Origin: Actinoallomurus bryophytorum
Lineage (GTDB): Bacteria > Actinomycetota > Actinomycetes > Streptosporangiales > Streptosporangiaceae
Assembly (NCBI RefSeq): GCF_006716425.1
Contig: NZ_VFOZ01000001.1
Location: forward strand, 4,092,001-4,156,000
Length of the DNA: 64,000 nucleotides
Direction of reading: 5' to 3'
Numbering within the stretch: position 1 is the first letter of the stretch; the number at the start of each line of letters is the position of its first letter. Below the pieces are notes generated by a model. That model was given only the letters and a program-made list of their open reading frames with translations, had not been told where the DNA came from and did not search any database. Positions 1 through 7,986 of this stretch are shown one piece after another. The position numbers and the translations under genes were made by a program.

Positions 1-63
1 GGTCGGCGCTCGTATCTCGCGGCGTTCGCCGTAGAAGACCCCCAAAACCTGAAGGACTGTTGA
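1..63 (+). CDS. possible 3' tail of an upstream gene (partial)
   Basis: Frame 1 is open from the left edge to a TGA at 61-63 and encodes about 20 residues. It ends 21 bases before the next start, as expected for an upstream gene of the same operon. Third positions are moderately G/C-rich, better than the competing frame 3. No domain can be recognised from so short a tail, so the reading frame is a guess. Confidence 0.28.
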   Translation, partial: GRRSYLAAFAVEDPQNLKDC

Positions 64-84
64 GATGACGTTCGGAGGGCGCCG

Positions 85-1743
85 ATGACGTTGGCACTGG
101 TTGTCGCGACAGAAACGGTCGCGACCGGATCCTCGCCGACGGCCGGCCTGGCGCTTCGAAGCGGCAGTGTCATCGGCCACCTGCTCGGGCAGCTCGAGTC
201 GCTCGAGGTGGCGGACCGCCGTGTGATCACCCGTCCGGACAACTCCGCCGAGCTGCGCGAGCTCGGTTGCGAGGTGATCGAGTCCAAGGGACTCGCCGAG
301 GACCTGAGAGAGATCGCGCGGGTGGCACGTGAGGCCACCGAACCCATCCTGATCGTGCACGGTGACGTCGTGGCCCACCGCGAGGTGTTCGCCCGGCTCG
401 TGCTCAACTCCAAGGCTCCCGCCTCCGCGGCCGCCACGCGGGTGAAGCCGATCAGTGACTCGCCCAACCGGCCCGTGATGAGAATCCGGCGCAGCCGCAT
501 CGCCTCGGCGGGCACCCGTTACCACCAGGTGACGGACCCGAACGCCATGTTCCGCGGCGTGCTGAGAGTGGGCGAGGAAGAGACCGCCACCCTCGCCGAC
601 GTGGCCGAGCGGTTCGCCGAGCTCGCCGACCTGCCGGACGGCCTGACCGAGATCAGCCCGGTCCGCATCCTCTGGCAGAGCCCCGACGAGATCGCCGAGC
701 TCCTGGGCGAGGCCGAGGCACAGGACACCGGCCTGCCCGCGGCCCTCACCAGCACCCCGGTCATCGGCGACGACGCCCCCGCCCTGCTGCTCACCGGCAT
801 GGTGCGCTCGGGTGTCAAGGTCACCGCCCGCGGCAGCCGTGAGCTGGTCTGCGAGCGCGTTCTCGACCAGGAGCAGGCCGACGCGGCCCAGCAGGCCGTG
901 GACGCGGTCGACGAGGACCGCGTACGGCTCAACACGGCCGTGAAGAACAACGACGGCTTCTTCACCACCTACGCGGTGAGCACCTACTCGCGCTTCATCG
1001 CCCGCTGGACCGCCAGGCGCGGATGGACCCCGAACGGCGTCACCGCGATCTCGATGGGCATCTCGGTGGTGGCCGCGGCGTTCTTCGCGACCGGGGAGCG
1101 GTGGGGCATGCTCCTCGGCGGGATCAGCCTCTACTTCGCCTTCGTCTTCGACTGCGTCGACGGGCAGCTGGCCCGCTACAGCCGGCAGTTCAGCACGCTG
1201 GGCGCCTGGCTCGACGCGACGTTCGACCGGGCCAAGGAGTACACCGTCTTCGCCGGGCTGGCGGTCGGGTCGACCGCGGCCGTGGCGGGCAGCTCCGTAC
1301 ACGGCGGCGACGTCTGGTACCTCGCGGTCGCCGCGCTGACCCTGCAGACCTGCCGGCACATGGTCGACTTCTCGTTCGGCGCGTCCAAGCGGCGCAAGGC
1401 GCCGGAGCCGCTCCCGGTGGTCCCCCTGGGGATGCCGGACGACAGCATGCTCGACGAGCCCGAGCCCGCGAAGAGCCGTCCCAAGGGCGGCGGCGTGAGC
1501 CACCTCGCGGTCTGGCTGTCGGCGCGTTCGGAGAAGATCCGGGTCTTCCACTGGTTCAAGAAGATCATCGTGCTGCCGATCGGCGAGCGGTTCGCGCTCA
1601 TCGCGCTCACCGCGATGTTCTTCAACGCGAAGGTGACGTTCATCGCGCTGCTCACCTGGGGCACGCTCGCCGCCTGCTACACCATCGGCGGCCGTTTCCT
1701 CCGGTCACTGACCCAGCCCAGGACGGCCCGCATCAATGCCTGA
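85..1743 (+). CDS. CDP-alcohol phosphotransferase with N-terminal nucleotidyltransferase-like domain
   Basis: A 552-residue integral membrane enzyme predicted to transfer a phospho-alcohol from a CDP-alcohol to an acceptor. Residues 356-381 carry the full family motif: D356, D359-G360, A363-R364, G373, D377 and D381. Hydrophobic segments surround it. Residues 1-270 resemble a degenerate sugar-nucleotidyltransferase fold (HGDVV near residue 92). The order nucleotidyltransferase-like then CDP-alcohol phosphotransferase recalls the archaeal/bacterial bifunctional inositol-1-phosphate cytidylyltransferase/DIPP synthase, but the N-terminal signature is not intact, so catalysis there is doubtful. 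The ATG at 85 has a GGAGGG Shine-Dalgarno at 74-79; the ATG at 65 opens only a 7-codon frame. It leads an apparent operon running to 5967. Acceptor and alcohol are unknown. Confidence 0.85.
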   Translation: MTLALVVATETVATGSSPTAGLALRSGSVIGHLLGQLESLEVADRRVITRPDNSAELRELGCEVIESKGLAEDLREIARVAREATEPILIVHGDVVAHREVFARLVLNSKAPASAAATRVKPISDSPNRPVMRIRRSRIASAGTRYHQVTDPNAMFRGVLRVGEEETATLADVAERFAELADLPDGLTEISPVRILWQSPDEIAELLGEAEAQDTGLPAALTSTPVIGDDAPALLLTGMVRSGVKVTARGSRELVCERVLDQEQADAAQQAVDAVDEDRVRLNTAVKNNDGFFTTYAVSTYSRFIARWTARRGWTPNGVTAISMGISVVAAAFFATGERWGMLLGGISLYFAFVFDCVDGQLARYSRQFSTLGAWLDATFDRAKEYTVFAGLAVGSTAAVAGSSVHGGDVWYLAVAALTLQTCRHMVDFSFGASKRRKAPEPLPVVPLGMPDDSMLDEPEPAKSRPKGGGVSHLAVWLSARSEKIRVFHWFKKIIVLPIGERFALIALTAMFFNAKVTFIALLTWGTLAACYTIGGRFLRSLTQPRTARINA

Positions 1744-1776
1744 GACCACAATTGAAACGCAGGGAGTGAGCGACCA

Positions 1777-2535
1777 GTGAGCACCGTGCTTCCTGGGGGT
1801 ATGTCATCAGGGGCGGCGCCCCAGCGGAAGGACGCGCCGAGTGAGGCGTTCACCTTCCACGGCGACCGGCTGGTCGCCTACCGCGACGACGGGCCGATCT
1901 CCAAGACGCTCGGCCGGCTGAGCGGCGGCCAGCTCCCGCCCCTGCTCCCGCTGCTCGTGGCCGCCATCGTCACCGGCATCCTGCTGATCGCCGGGGTCAA
2001 CGGCCAGACCAGCCCGGCGATCTTCGCTCCGGTGCTGGCCCTCCTGCTCGCCGGCCCCGCCGCGACCCACCCGCACAGCGGCCGCCTCGACTGGCTCGTG
2101 CCGCCGATCATGCGGGCGATCGAGTACGTCTACCTGGCGACGCTGGCCTTCGCGCACGACGTGTCCAAGCCGCTGACGTACGCCTTCATCGGCGTGCTCG
2201 CCTACCACCACTACGACACCGTCTACCGCACGCGGCAGAGGTTGTGGCCGGCCAGGTGGGTCTTCGTCGCCGGTCTCGGCTGGGACGGCCGGCTGCTCAT
2301 CGCGGCCGTGGCCACCCTCGCGGGCGTACTGCCGATCACCATCGCGGTGCTCACCGTCTACCTCGGGCTGCTGTTCGGCATCGAGAGCGTCTACACCTGG
2401 ACGCGTACCGGTACCGGCAAGGGCGTCATGGTCAACCTCGAGGACGACGGAGAGTCGCCGCCCTCGGCCGAGGAGACCGCAGCAGAAGAAGCCGCAGAGC
2501 GCGCCGCGGCCAAGGAAACTCAGGAGACCGTCTGA
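1777..2535 (+). CDS. DUF5941 family membrane protein
   Basis: A 252-residue protein recognised as DUF5941, an actinobacterial family often fused to a nucleotidyltransferase; here it stands alone directly before one. Several hydrophobic segments lie at about residues 52-95, 110-135 and 165-205, so it is a multi-pass membrane protein. The C-terminus (from about 222) is acidic and Ala/Glu-rich. The GTG start at 1777 follows AGGGAG at 1761-1766. The stop overlaps the next ATG (TGATG), implying translational coupling. Its role is unknown; context suggests a membrane partner in CDP-alcohol chemistry, possibly a remote relative of the CDP-alcohol phosphotransferases, which I cannot show. Confidence 0.72.
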   Translation: MSTVLPGGMSSGAAPQRKDAPSEAFTFHGDRLVAYRDDGPISKTLGRLSGGQLPPLLPLLVAAIVTGILLIAGVNGQTSPAIFAPVLALLLAGPAATHPHSGRLDWLVPPIMRAIEYVYLATLAFAHDVSKPLTYAFIGVLAYHHYDTVYRTRQRLWPARWVFVAGLGWDGRLLIAAVATLAGVLPITIAVLTVYLGLLFGIESVYTWTRTGTGKGVMVNLEDDGESPPSAEETAAEEAAERAAAKETQETV

Positions 2536-3266
2536 TGATCGGCATGGTTCTCGCCGCCGGCGCGGGGCGCCGGCTCCGCCCGTACACCGACACGCTCCCC
2601 AAGGCACTCGTGCCCGTCGACGGCGAGACGACGATCCTGGACATCGCGCTCGGCAACCTCGCCGAGGTCGAGCTCACCGACGTCGTCATCGTCGTGGGCT
2701 ACTGCGCGGGCGCGGTCGAGGAGCGCAAGGCCGACCTGGAGAGCCGGTACGGCGTCGACATCACGCTCGTGCACAACGACAAGGCCGAGGAGTGGAACAA
2801 CGCCTACTCCATGTGGCTGGCCCGCGAGTACTTCAGCGAGGGCCTGCTCATGGTCAACGGCGACACCGTGCACCCGGTGAGCGTCGAGCGGACCCTGCTC
2901 GGCAACCGCGGACCGGACATCCTGCTCGCCGTGGACGATGTGAAGAAGCTCGCCGACGAGGAGATGAAGGTCATCCTCGACGCCGACGGGCACCTCGAGC
3001 GCATCACCAAGCTGATGGACCCGGCGAGCGCGAACGGTGAGTACATCGGCGCCACGCTGCTGGAGCCGGCCGCCGCCGAGCCGCTGGCCGCCGCGCTGAA
3101 GGCCACGTGGGAGCGCGACCCGGACCTCTACTACGAGGACGGTTACCAGGAGCTGGTGAACCGCGGCGGCAAGATCTCGGTGGCGCCGATCGGCGCTATC
3201 GACTGGGTCGAGGTCGACAACCACGACGACCTGGAGAAAGCCCGCCGGATCGCCAAGGCCTACTGA
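2535..3266 (+). CDS. LicC-like sugar/polyol-phosphate nucleotidyltransferase
   Basis: A 243-residue NTP_transferase protein. It starts with the glycine-rich nucleotide-binding signature (AAGAGRRLRPYT) followed by the LPKAL lysine motif, and has a metal-binding VNGDT near residue 112. Length and pattern fit the phosphocholine cytidylyltransferase (LicC) branch, which couples CTP to a phospho-alcohol. The start is the ATG overlapping the stop of the DUF5941 gene; a longer upstream frame is only the antisense-like shadow of that gene. The next gene, one base downstream, is a glycerol-1-phosphate dehydrogenase-like enzyme. The simplest inference is that this enzyme makes CDP-glycerol or another CDP-polyol. 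Nucleotide and substrate specificity are not proven. Confidence 0.85.
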   Translation: MIGMVLAAGAGRRLRPYTDTLPKALVPVDGETTILDIALGNLAEVELTDVVIVVGYCAGAVEERKADLESRYGVDITLVHNDKAEEWNNAYSMWLAREYFSEGLLMVNGDTVHPVSVERTLLGNRGPDILLAVDDVKKLADEEMKVILDADGHLERITKLMDPASANGEYIGATLLEPAAAEPLAAALKATWERDPDLYYEDGYQELVNRGGKISVAPIGAIDWVEVDNHDDLEKARRIAKAY

Positions 3267-3267
3267 G

Positions 3268-4341
3268 ATGCCCCTGCTCTCGCGGATGCTCCCCGCTCCG
3301 CTGTCGATCGACGTACGCCGGGGCGCGATCGCCCACCTCGGCGAGCTCCTCGCCGACCGGCGCATCGCGACCGAAGGCCGGGTGGCCATCGCGGTCGGAC
3401 CCGGCCAGGGCGACCAGATCGCCGAGCACGTACGGCCCGGCCTGGCCGAATGCGAGGTGTTCCGGGTCGAGGGCGCCTCCGTGGACGCGGCCATGGCGCT
3501 GGGTTCCCGGCTGCGCGGCGGATCGTACGAGGCGGTCGTCGGCATCGGCGGCGGACGGACGATCGACGCCACCAAGTACGCCGCGACGCTCGCCGGCATG
3601 CCGATGGTCTCCGTCGCGACCAACCTCTCCCACGACGGCATCTGCTCTCCCACCGCGTCGCTGGAGCACGAGAAGGGCAAGGCGTCGTTCGGCGTGACGA
3701 TGCCGCTCGCCATGATCGTGGACCTGGACTACGTGCATGCCGCGCCGGAGCGCCTCGTGCGTGCCGGCATCGGTGACGTGCTGAGCAACTTCTCCGCGGT
3801 CGAGGACTGGGTGCTGTCGAACCGCGAGCAGGGCGACCCGATCGACCGGCTCGCGCTGACGTTCGCGAGAGTCGCCGCCGAGGCGCTCCTCTACCAGCCC
3901 CGGTCGATCGACTCGGACGAGTTCCTGACCGTGCTGGCCGAGGGGCTCGTGCTGTCGGGGATGGCGATGTCGTTCGCCGGCTCCTCGCGACCGGCGAGCG
4001 GCGGCGACCACGAGATCCTGCACGCCATCGACCACCTGTTCCCCGGCACCGCCAACCATGGCGAACTCGCCGGTCTCGGAGCGGCGTTCTGTTACCACCT
4101 GCGCGCGACGCATCTGGGCGAGGGCGCCGAGCGCCTCGGCGAGATCGTGGCGAGCCTCGACCGTCATGGGTTGCCCAAGACTCCCCATGACGTCGGCCTG
4201 ACCGCGGAGCAGTTCGCACAGGCGGTGGCGTACGCTCCCCAGACCCGGCCCGGCCGGTACACCATCCTGGAGCATCTCGCCCTGGACGAGAGTGCCCTGC
4301 TGAAAGCGGTACGTGAATATGTCGGCACCTTCGCTGGATGA
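3268..4341 (+). CDS. sn-glycerol-1-phosphate dehydrogenase-like (EgsA/AraM family)
   Basis: A 357-residue member of the iron-containing alcohol dehydrogenase/dehydroquinate synthase-like superfamily. It shows the NAD(P)-binding GIGGGRTID at 92-100, the SHDGICSP block at 121-128 (compare SHDGIASP of EgsA) and likely metal ligands D170 (GDVLSNF), H248 (GGDHE) and H264 (NHGE). Family members reduce dihydroxyacetone phosphate to sn-glycerol-1-phosphate, the archaeal lipid enantiomer; Bacillus AraM is a bacterial case. It sits one base after a cytidylyltransferase-like gene and overlaps a CDP-alcohol phosphotransferase gene, suggesting G1P is activated to a CDP-polyol. No heptaprenylglyceryl-phosphate synthase (PcrB) is nearby. 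A related polyol phosphate is the alternative substrate. Confidence 0.85.
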   Translation: MPLLSRMLPAPLSIDVRRGAIAHLGELLADRRIATEGRVAIAVGPGQGDQIAEHVRPGLAECEVFRVEGASVDAAMALGSRLRGGSYEAVVGIGGGRTIDATKYAATLAGMPMVSVATNLSHDGICSPTASLEHEKGKASFGVTMPLAMIVDLDYVHAAPERLVRAGIGDVLSNFSAVEDWVLSNREQGDPIDRLALTFARVAAEALLYQPRSIDSDEFLTVLAEGLVLSGMAMSFAGSSRPASGGDHEILHAIDHLFPGTANHGELAGLGAAFCYHLRATHLGEGAERLGEIVASLDRHGLPKTPHDVGLTAEQFAQAVAYAPQTRPGRYTILEHLALDESALLKAVREYVGTFAG

Positions 4342-5110
4342 GGTCAGGGCGGGCGGTCAGCCCCCCGGCCTGAAAGACCGGCGCAACGAGGAGCACTGGG
4401 CGGGGCGCCTTTACATGCGCAACGTCTCGCCCTACTTCACCTGGATGTTCGTCCGGATCGGGTTCAGCCCGAACCAGCTGACGTACATGATGATCGCCTG
4501 CGGGATGCTCGGCGGTGTGGCCGTCGCGGTGACCGGGCACGGCACCACCGGCCTCGTGTGGGCCATCGTGGGCGCGCTGCTCATCCAGGCCTACCTCCTG
4601 CTCGACTGCTCCGACGGCGAGGTCGCGCGGTTCCGCAAGCGCACCTCGATCACCGGCGTCTATCTCGACCGGATCGGGCACTACATGTCCGAGGTGACGC
4701 TGCTCATCGGGCTCGGCGTACGGGCCCAGGGCGCGTGGGAGAACGGCGGGTACGTCGAGCTCGGCCTGCTCGCGGCGCTCGGCGCCGCACTGATCAAGGC
4801 GGAGACCGACAACGTCGTGGTGGCCCGCGCCAAGTCGGGGCTGCCGGCCGACCCGGAGACCGGTGACCGCGCGCTGCGGCCCGAGTCGACCGGCCTGGCG
4901 CTGGCCCGCGAGGCCGTGTCGATGCTGAAGCTCCATCGGATCATCGGCGCCGTCGAGCTGTCGCTGCTGATCGTGGCCGCGTCGGTGGTCGACCAGGTGA
5001 CGGGCGGGCTCACCGCCACCCGGGTGCTGACGGCCGCTGTCGCGATCGTGGCGGTGCTCCAGACGGGCCTGCACTTCGTGAGCGTCGTCGCCTCACGGAG
5101 GCTCAAGTGA
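4313..5110 (+). CDS. CDP-alcohol phosphatidyltransferase family protein with variant motif
   Basis: A 265-residue membrane protein with about six hydrophobic segments. The family motif lies at 98-123: D98, D101-G102, A105-R106, G115 and D119 are present, but the fourth aspartate, usually the catalytic base, is His123 (DRIGHY). The first gene of this operon keeps all four. The variant may mark a subfamily or altered catalysis. The GTG at 4313 is preceded by GAAAG at 4302-4306; the ATG at 4319 is an alternative. It overlaps the dehydrogenase gene by 29 bases and its stop overlaps the next GTG (GTGA), so it is coupled on both sides. It probably handles the CDP-polyol made by the two preceding enzymes. 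Confidence 0.87.
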   Translation: MNMSAPSLDEVRAGGQPPGLKDRRNEEHWAGRLYMRNVSPYFTWMFVRIGFSPNQLTYMMIACGMLGGVAVAVTGHGTTGLVWAIVGALLIQAYLLLDCSDGEVARFRKRTSITGVYLDRIGHYMSEVTLLIGLGVRAQGAWENGGYVELGLLAALGAALIKAETDNVVVARAKSGLPADPETGDRALRPESTGLALAREAVSMLKLHRIIGAVELSLLIVAASVVDQVTGGLTATRVLTAAVAIVAVLQTGLHFVSVVASRRLK

Positions 5111-5967
5111 GGATCTCCGTCGTCGTCCTCACGATGGGCAATCGCCCGGTCGAGCTGAAGAAGGCCGTCGACAGCGCCCTGACCCAGAAGGGCGTGGAGG
5201 TCGAGATCGTGCTCGTCGGCAACGGCGCCGACATCCCCGGCTCCTGGCCGGAGACCGTACGCGTCGTGCGGCTCCCGGAGAACGTCGGCATCCCGGCCGG
5301 CCGCAACCGGGGCGTCGAGGCCTCGACCGGCGACCTCATCCTGTTCCTCGACGACGACGGCTACTACGAGTCCACCGACCTCGGCGCCCACCTGCGGGAC
5401 CGGTTCACGGCCGACCCGAAGCTGGGCATCGTCTCCTTCCGCGTGCGCGACCCGGAGGGCGGTCCCGGAGAGCGGCGGCACGTCCCGCGGCTGCGCGCCG
5501 GCGACCCGCTGCGGTCCTCGGAGGTCACGACGTTCCTGGGCGGGGCGTGCGCGGTGCGGCGCGCGGTGTTCGACGCCGCCGGCGGCCTGCCCGAGGACTT
5601 CTTCTACGCCCACGAGGAGACCGACCTCGCCTGGCAGGCGCTCAACGCCGGCTACCACATCGTCTACGACGCCGACTGCGTGATGTTCCACCCGGCCGTC
5701 GCGCCCACGCGGCACGCGATGTTCTACCGGCTCAACGCTCGCAACCGCGTCTGGCTGGCCCGGCGTAACCTGCCGTGGCCGGTCGCGTTCACGTACCTGA
5801 CGGTCTGGATCGGGATGACCGTGGCGCGCGAGCGCAAGCTCGCCTCGCTGCGCCCGTGGTTCGGTGGCTTCCGCGAGGGCTGGCGCAAGCCCGCCGGCCC
5901 GCGCCGGCCGATCTCGTGGCGCACGGTCTGGCGGATGACACGCCTGGGCCGTCCTCCGGTCATCTGA
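5107..5967 (+). CDS. family 2 glycosyltransferase
   Basis: A 286-residue inverting glycosyltransferase of GT2/GT-A fold. The N-terminus SVVVLTMGNRP is typical of the family. FLDDDGYY near residue 80 holds the metal- and nucleotide-binding DxD, and residues 150-175 (GGACAVRR, then YAHEETDLAW) form the acceptor/catalytic block with E-D. It has no clear membrane segment and so is likely cytoplasmic or peripheral. The GTG start overlaps the stop of the CDP-alcohol phosphotransferase gene by 4 bases. It is the last clearly coupled gene of the polyol-phosphate operon and probably glycosylates the product or its lipid carrier. Sugar donor unknown. Confidence 0.9.
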   Translation: MRISVVVLTMGNRPVELKKAVDSALTQKGVEVEIVLVGNGADIPGSWPETVRVVRLPENVGIPAGRNRGVEASTGDLILFLDDDGYYESTDLGAHLRDRFTADPKLGIVSFRVRDPEGGPGERRHVPRLRAGDPLRSSEVTTFLGGACAVRRAVFDAAGGLPEDFFYAHEETDLAWQALNAGYHIVYDADCVMFHPAVAPTRHAMFYRLNARNRVWLARRNLPWPVAFTYLTVWIGMTVARERKLASLRPWFGGFREGWRKPAGPRRPISWRTVWRMTRLGRPPVI

Positions 5968-6185
5968 CAGGTCACCCGCCGCGACACGTACCGAGAAGAC
6001 GTAGGTGGCCTCCGCGTGCCGCCGTAAGTCGGCGCGTGGCGGCGGTGGAAGACCGCGGCGAAACCCTCTGGGTCATGCCCTCACCACGCCACGGCGTGTT
6101 CAGGGTTGACCGGCTCTGTCATGTCGCCATCATCGGTGGCAGGCGTCCAACCCCGTTACGCTCGGCAGTTCCCGAGTGGTTGGAG

Positions 6186-7973
6186 GTGAGCACGGTCGAG
6201 TCCGCGCGGAGCCGATGGCGCGCCGTGCCGGGCGTTCTCGCGACCCTGGTCACCATCGTGTGCGGCGCGATACTGGCGGACCATCTCATCCTGCAGGCCG
6301 AATGGTGGCAGGTGAACCGGACGGTGACGCACGCACCGCGACCGCAGCTCGCCGATCTCGGGCCACCTCCCGGTCCCGTCACCATGAGCTGGCAGCTGAG
6401 CACCCCGGTCGGCGACAGCGAGCTGCCGGCGTACGACCGGGTCGCTTACGCGATCATGAACGGTGAGCTCGTCGTCGTGTCAGGACACGGCTTGACCGTC
6501 CGCGACGCGCGCACCGGCAGGGAACGCTGGCACTACTACCGAGGCCAGTGGTCGCTGCTCGGCTGGGCGCGTACCGGCCAGGTGCTCATCGCGTATCTCG
6601 AACGCACCGGCCACCGCGGCAAGCGCCTCATGGTCGGCCTCGACGCCGTGAGCGGCACCCTCCTGTGGCGGCAGCGCGGTGACCTGCCGGCCGCGACCGA
6701 GCGGACCACGCTGCGCTGGCCGGCGGGCGGCGGCGTGGTGATCGTCACCGAGGACGGGCGGCACACCCTGTACGGCCGTTCCGCCACGAGCGGCCGCCGG
6801 CTCTGGAGCAAACGACTCGCGCACGGCTGCCTGCTGCCCGAGGCGGTGCCGTACGGCTCTGGCAGCAGTGAGACCCTCGCCGCCTTCAGGCTCGACTGCG
6901 GTGCGCGAGACCGTACCCTCACCCTCGACCCGCGCACCGGCCGCACGCTGTTCGTCACGAACGCCGCTCACGCCGCCGTCTCGGTCGACGGCGACGTGAC
7001 GGCCGTCTTCGACGGCTTCGGCCTCTACGCCTATGACCGGCGCGGCCACGCCTTCCTGATCCGTAAGGGTGAGGACGTCTGCCGCGAGATGTGCCCGATC
7101 GGGGTGACCGGCGGTCACCTCCTCGTCGCCTACGACCTCACCGGCCGGCCGGAGGACGGGATGGCGACGCGGCGGCTCGAGTCGGTGGAGATCGCGTCCG
7201 GCGCGATGTCCTGGCGCCGAGACATGTCCGGATACACCGCGCTGTCGGTCGCCGGCGGCCTCCTGTACGGCCTGCGCTCCCGGCTGGCCGACCCGTTACT
7301 GCCCGCCGGGATCGACGTGATCGATCCTGAGACGGGTGACGGCACGACGGTGCCCGCGCCGCTCGTGATGCGTCCGGGTCTGGACGGCGTGCGCCCCTGG
7401 CTCGCCGCGGGCGGCGGCCTGCTCTATGTGGCGGTACCCACGGCGCGCCCGCGCCCGTACGGCGGGGCGCGGCTGGTCGCGCTGCGCGGCGGGGTCCGCG
7501 GCACCGGGCCGCCGGAGCTCGCCGGGGTCCCGGCCCACGACTGGCCCGACGCCTGCGCGCTGCTGAGCAAGCAGGACCTTCCGCCCGGCTACTCCGAAGT
7601 GTCCTCATCGGCGCACGTCGAGGGGCTGCGCGTACCGGCCGGATGCACCTACCGGCAGCGGAGCCGGCGGGAGCGGGGCGCCTCCGCCGTCTCGGCGGGC
7701 CCGGAGCGGGAGGCGAGCACGCTGTCGGTCACGGTTCAGTGGGTCGCCGCCGACCCGAGCAGCGCCGCGGCGCTGTTCTGGGCCGCGCGCGACACCCTGA
7801 GCGGGGTGCGCGACCCGGTGAGCGCCGGAGACGCGGCGTACGGCCTGGGCGTCCCGTCGGGCACGGTCGTGATGAGGGTCGGCCGCACGATCGTCACGGT
7901 CACCGCCGGCCTCTCGAGCACGGCCAAGCACCTGGCCACCTTGATCGCGGCCCGCCTGCGCACCGGCAGCTGA
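6186..7973 (+). CDS. membrane-anchored PQQ-like beta-propeller protein
   Basis: A protein of about 595 residues with one N-terminal hydrophobic segment (about 13-38, rich in Val/Ile/Ala), then a large extracytoplasmic region with repeated blade-like motifs such as VRDARTGRERWHYY, LDAVSGTLLWRQRG and RSATSGRRLWSKR. These are WD40/PQQ-type tryptophan repeats. A C-terminal part from about 440 is distinct and cysteine-containing. The start is uncertain: the GTG at 6186 lies directly against a GGAGG run, which is too close to be ideal, and an in-frame ATG at 6075 lacks a ribosome site. It lies 218 bases after the GT2 gene and may be separately transcribed. It probably senses or binds something at the cell surface. 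Confidence 0.75.
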   Translation: MSTVESARSRWRAVPGVLATLVTIVCGAILADHLILQAEWWQVNRTVTHAPRPQLADLGPPPGPVTMSWQLSTPVGDSELPAYDRVAYAIMNGELVVVSGHGLTVRDARTGRERWHYYRGQWSLLGWARTGQVLIAYLERTGHRGKRLMVGLDAVSGTLLWRQRGDLPAATERTTLRWPAGGGVVIVTEDGRHTLYGRSATSGRRLWSKRLAHGCLLPEAVPYGSGSSETLAAFRLDCGARDRTLTLDPRTGRTLFVTNAAHAAVSVDGDVTAVFDGFGLYAYDRRGHAFLIRKGEDVCREMCPIGVTGGHLLVAYDLTGRPEDGMATRRLESVEIASGAMSWRRDMSGYTALSVAGGLLYGLRSRLADPLLPAGIDVIDPETGDGTTVPAPLVMRPGLDGVRPWLAAGGGLLYVAVPTARPRPYGGARLVALRGGVRGTGPPELAGVPAHDWPDACALLSKQDLPPGYSEVSSSAHVEGLRVPAGCTYRQRSRRERGASAVSAGPEREASTLSVTVQWVAADPSSAAALFWAARDTLSGVRDPVSAGDAAYGLGVPSGTVVMRVGRTIVTVTAGLSSTAKHLATLIAARLRTGS

Positions 7974-7986
7974 CGCGGGCCCGGTG

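Noticed and set aside
65-88. ATG at 65 as start of the first gene
   Set aside because: It is in another frame and ends after 7 codons; the ATG at 85 has the ribosome site.
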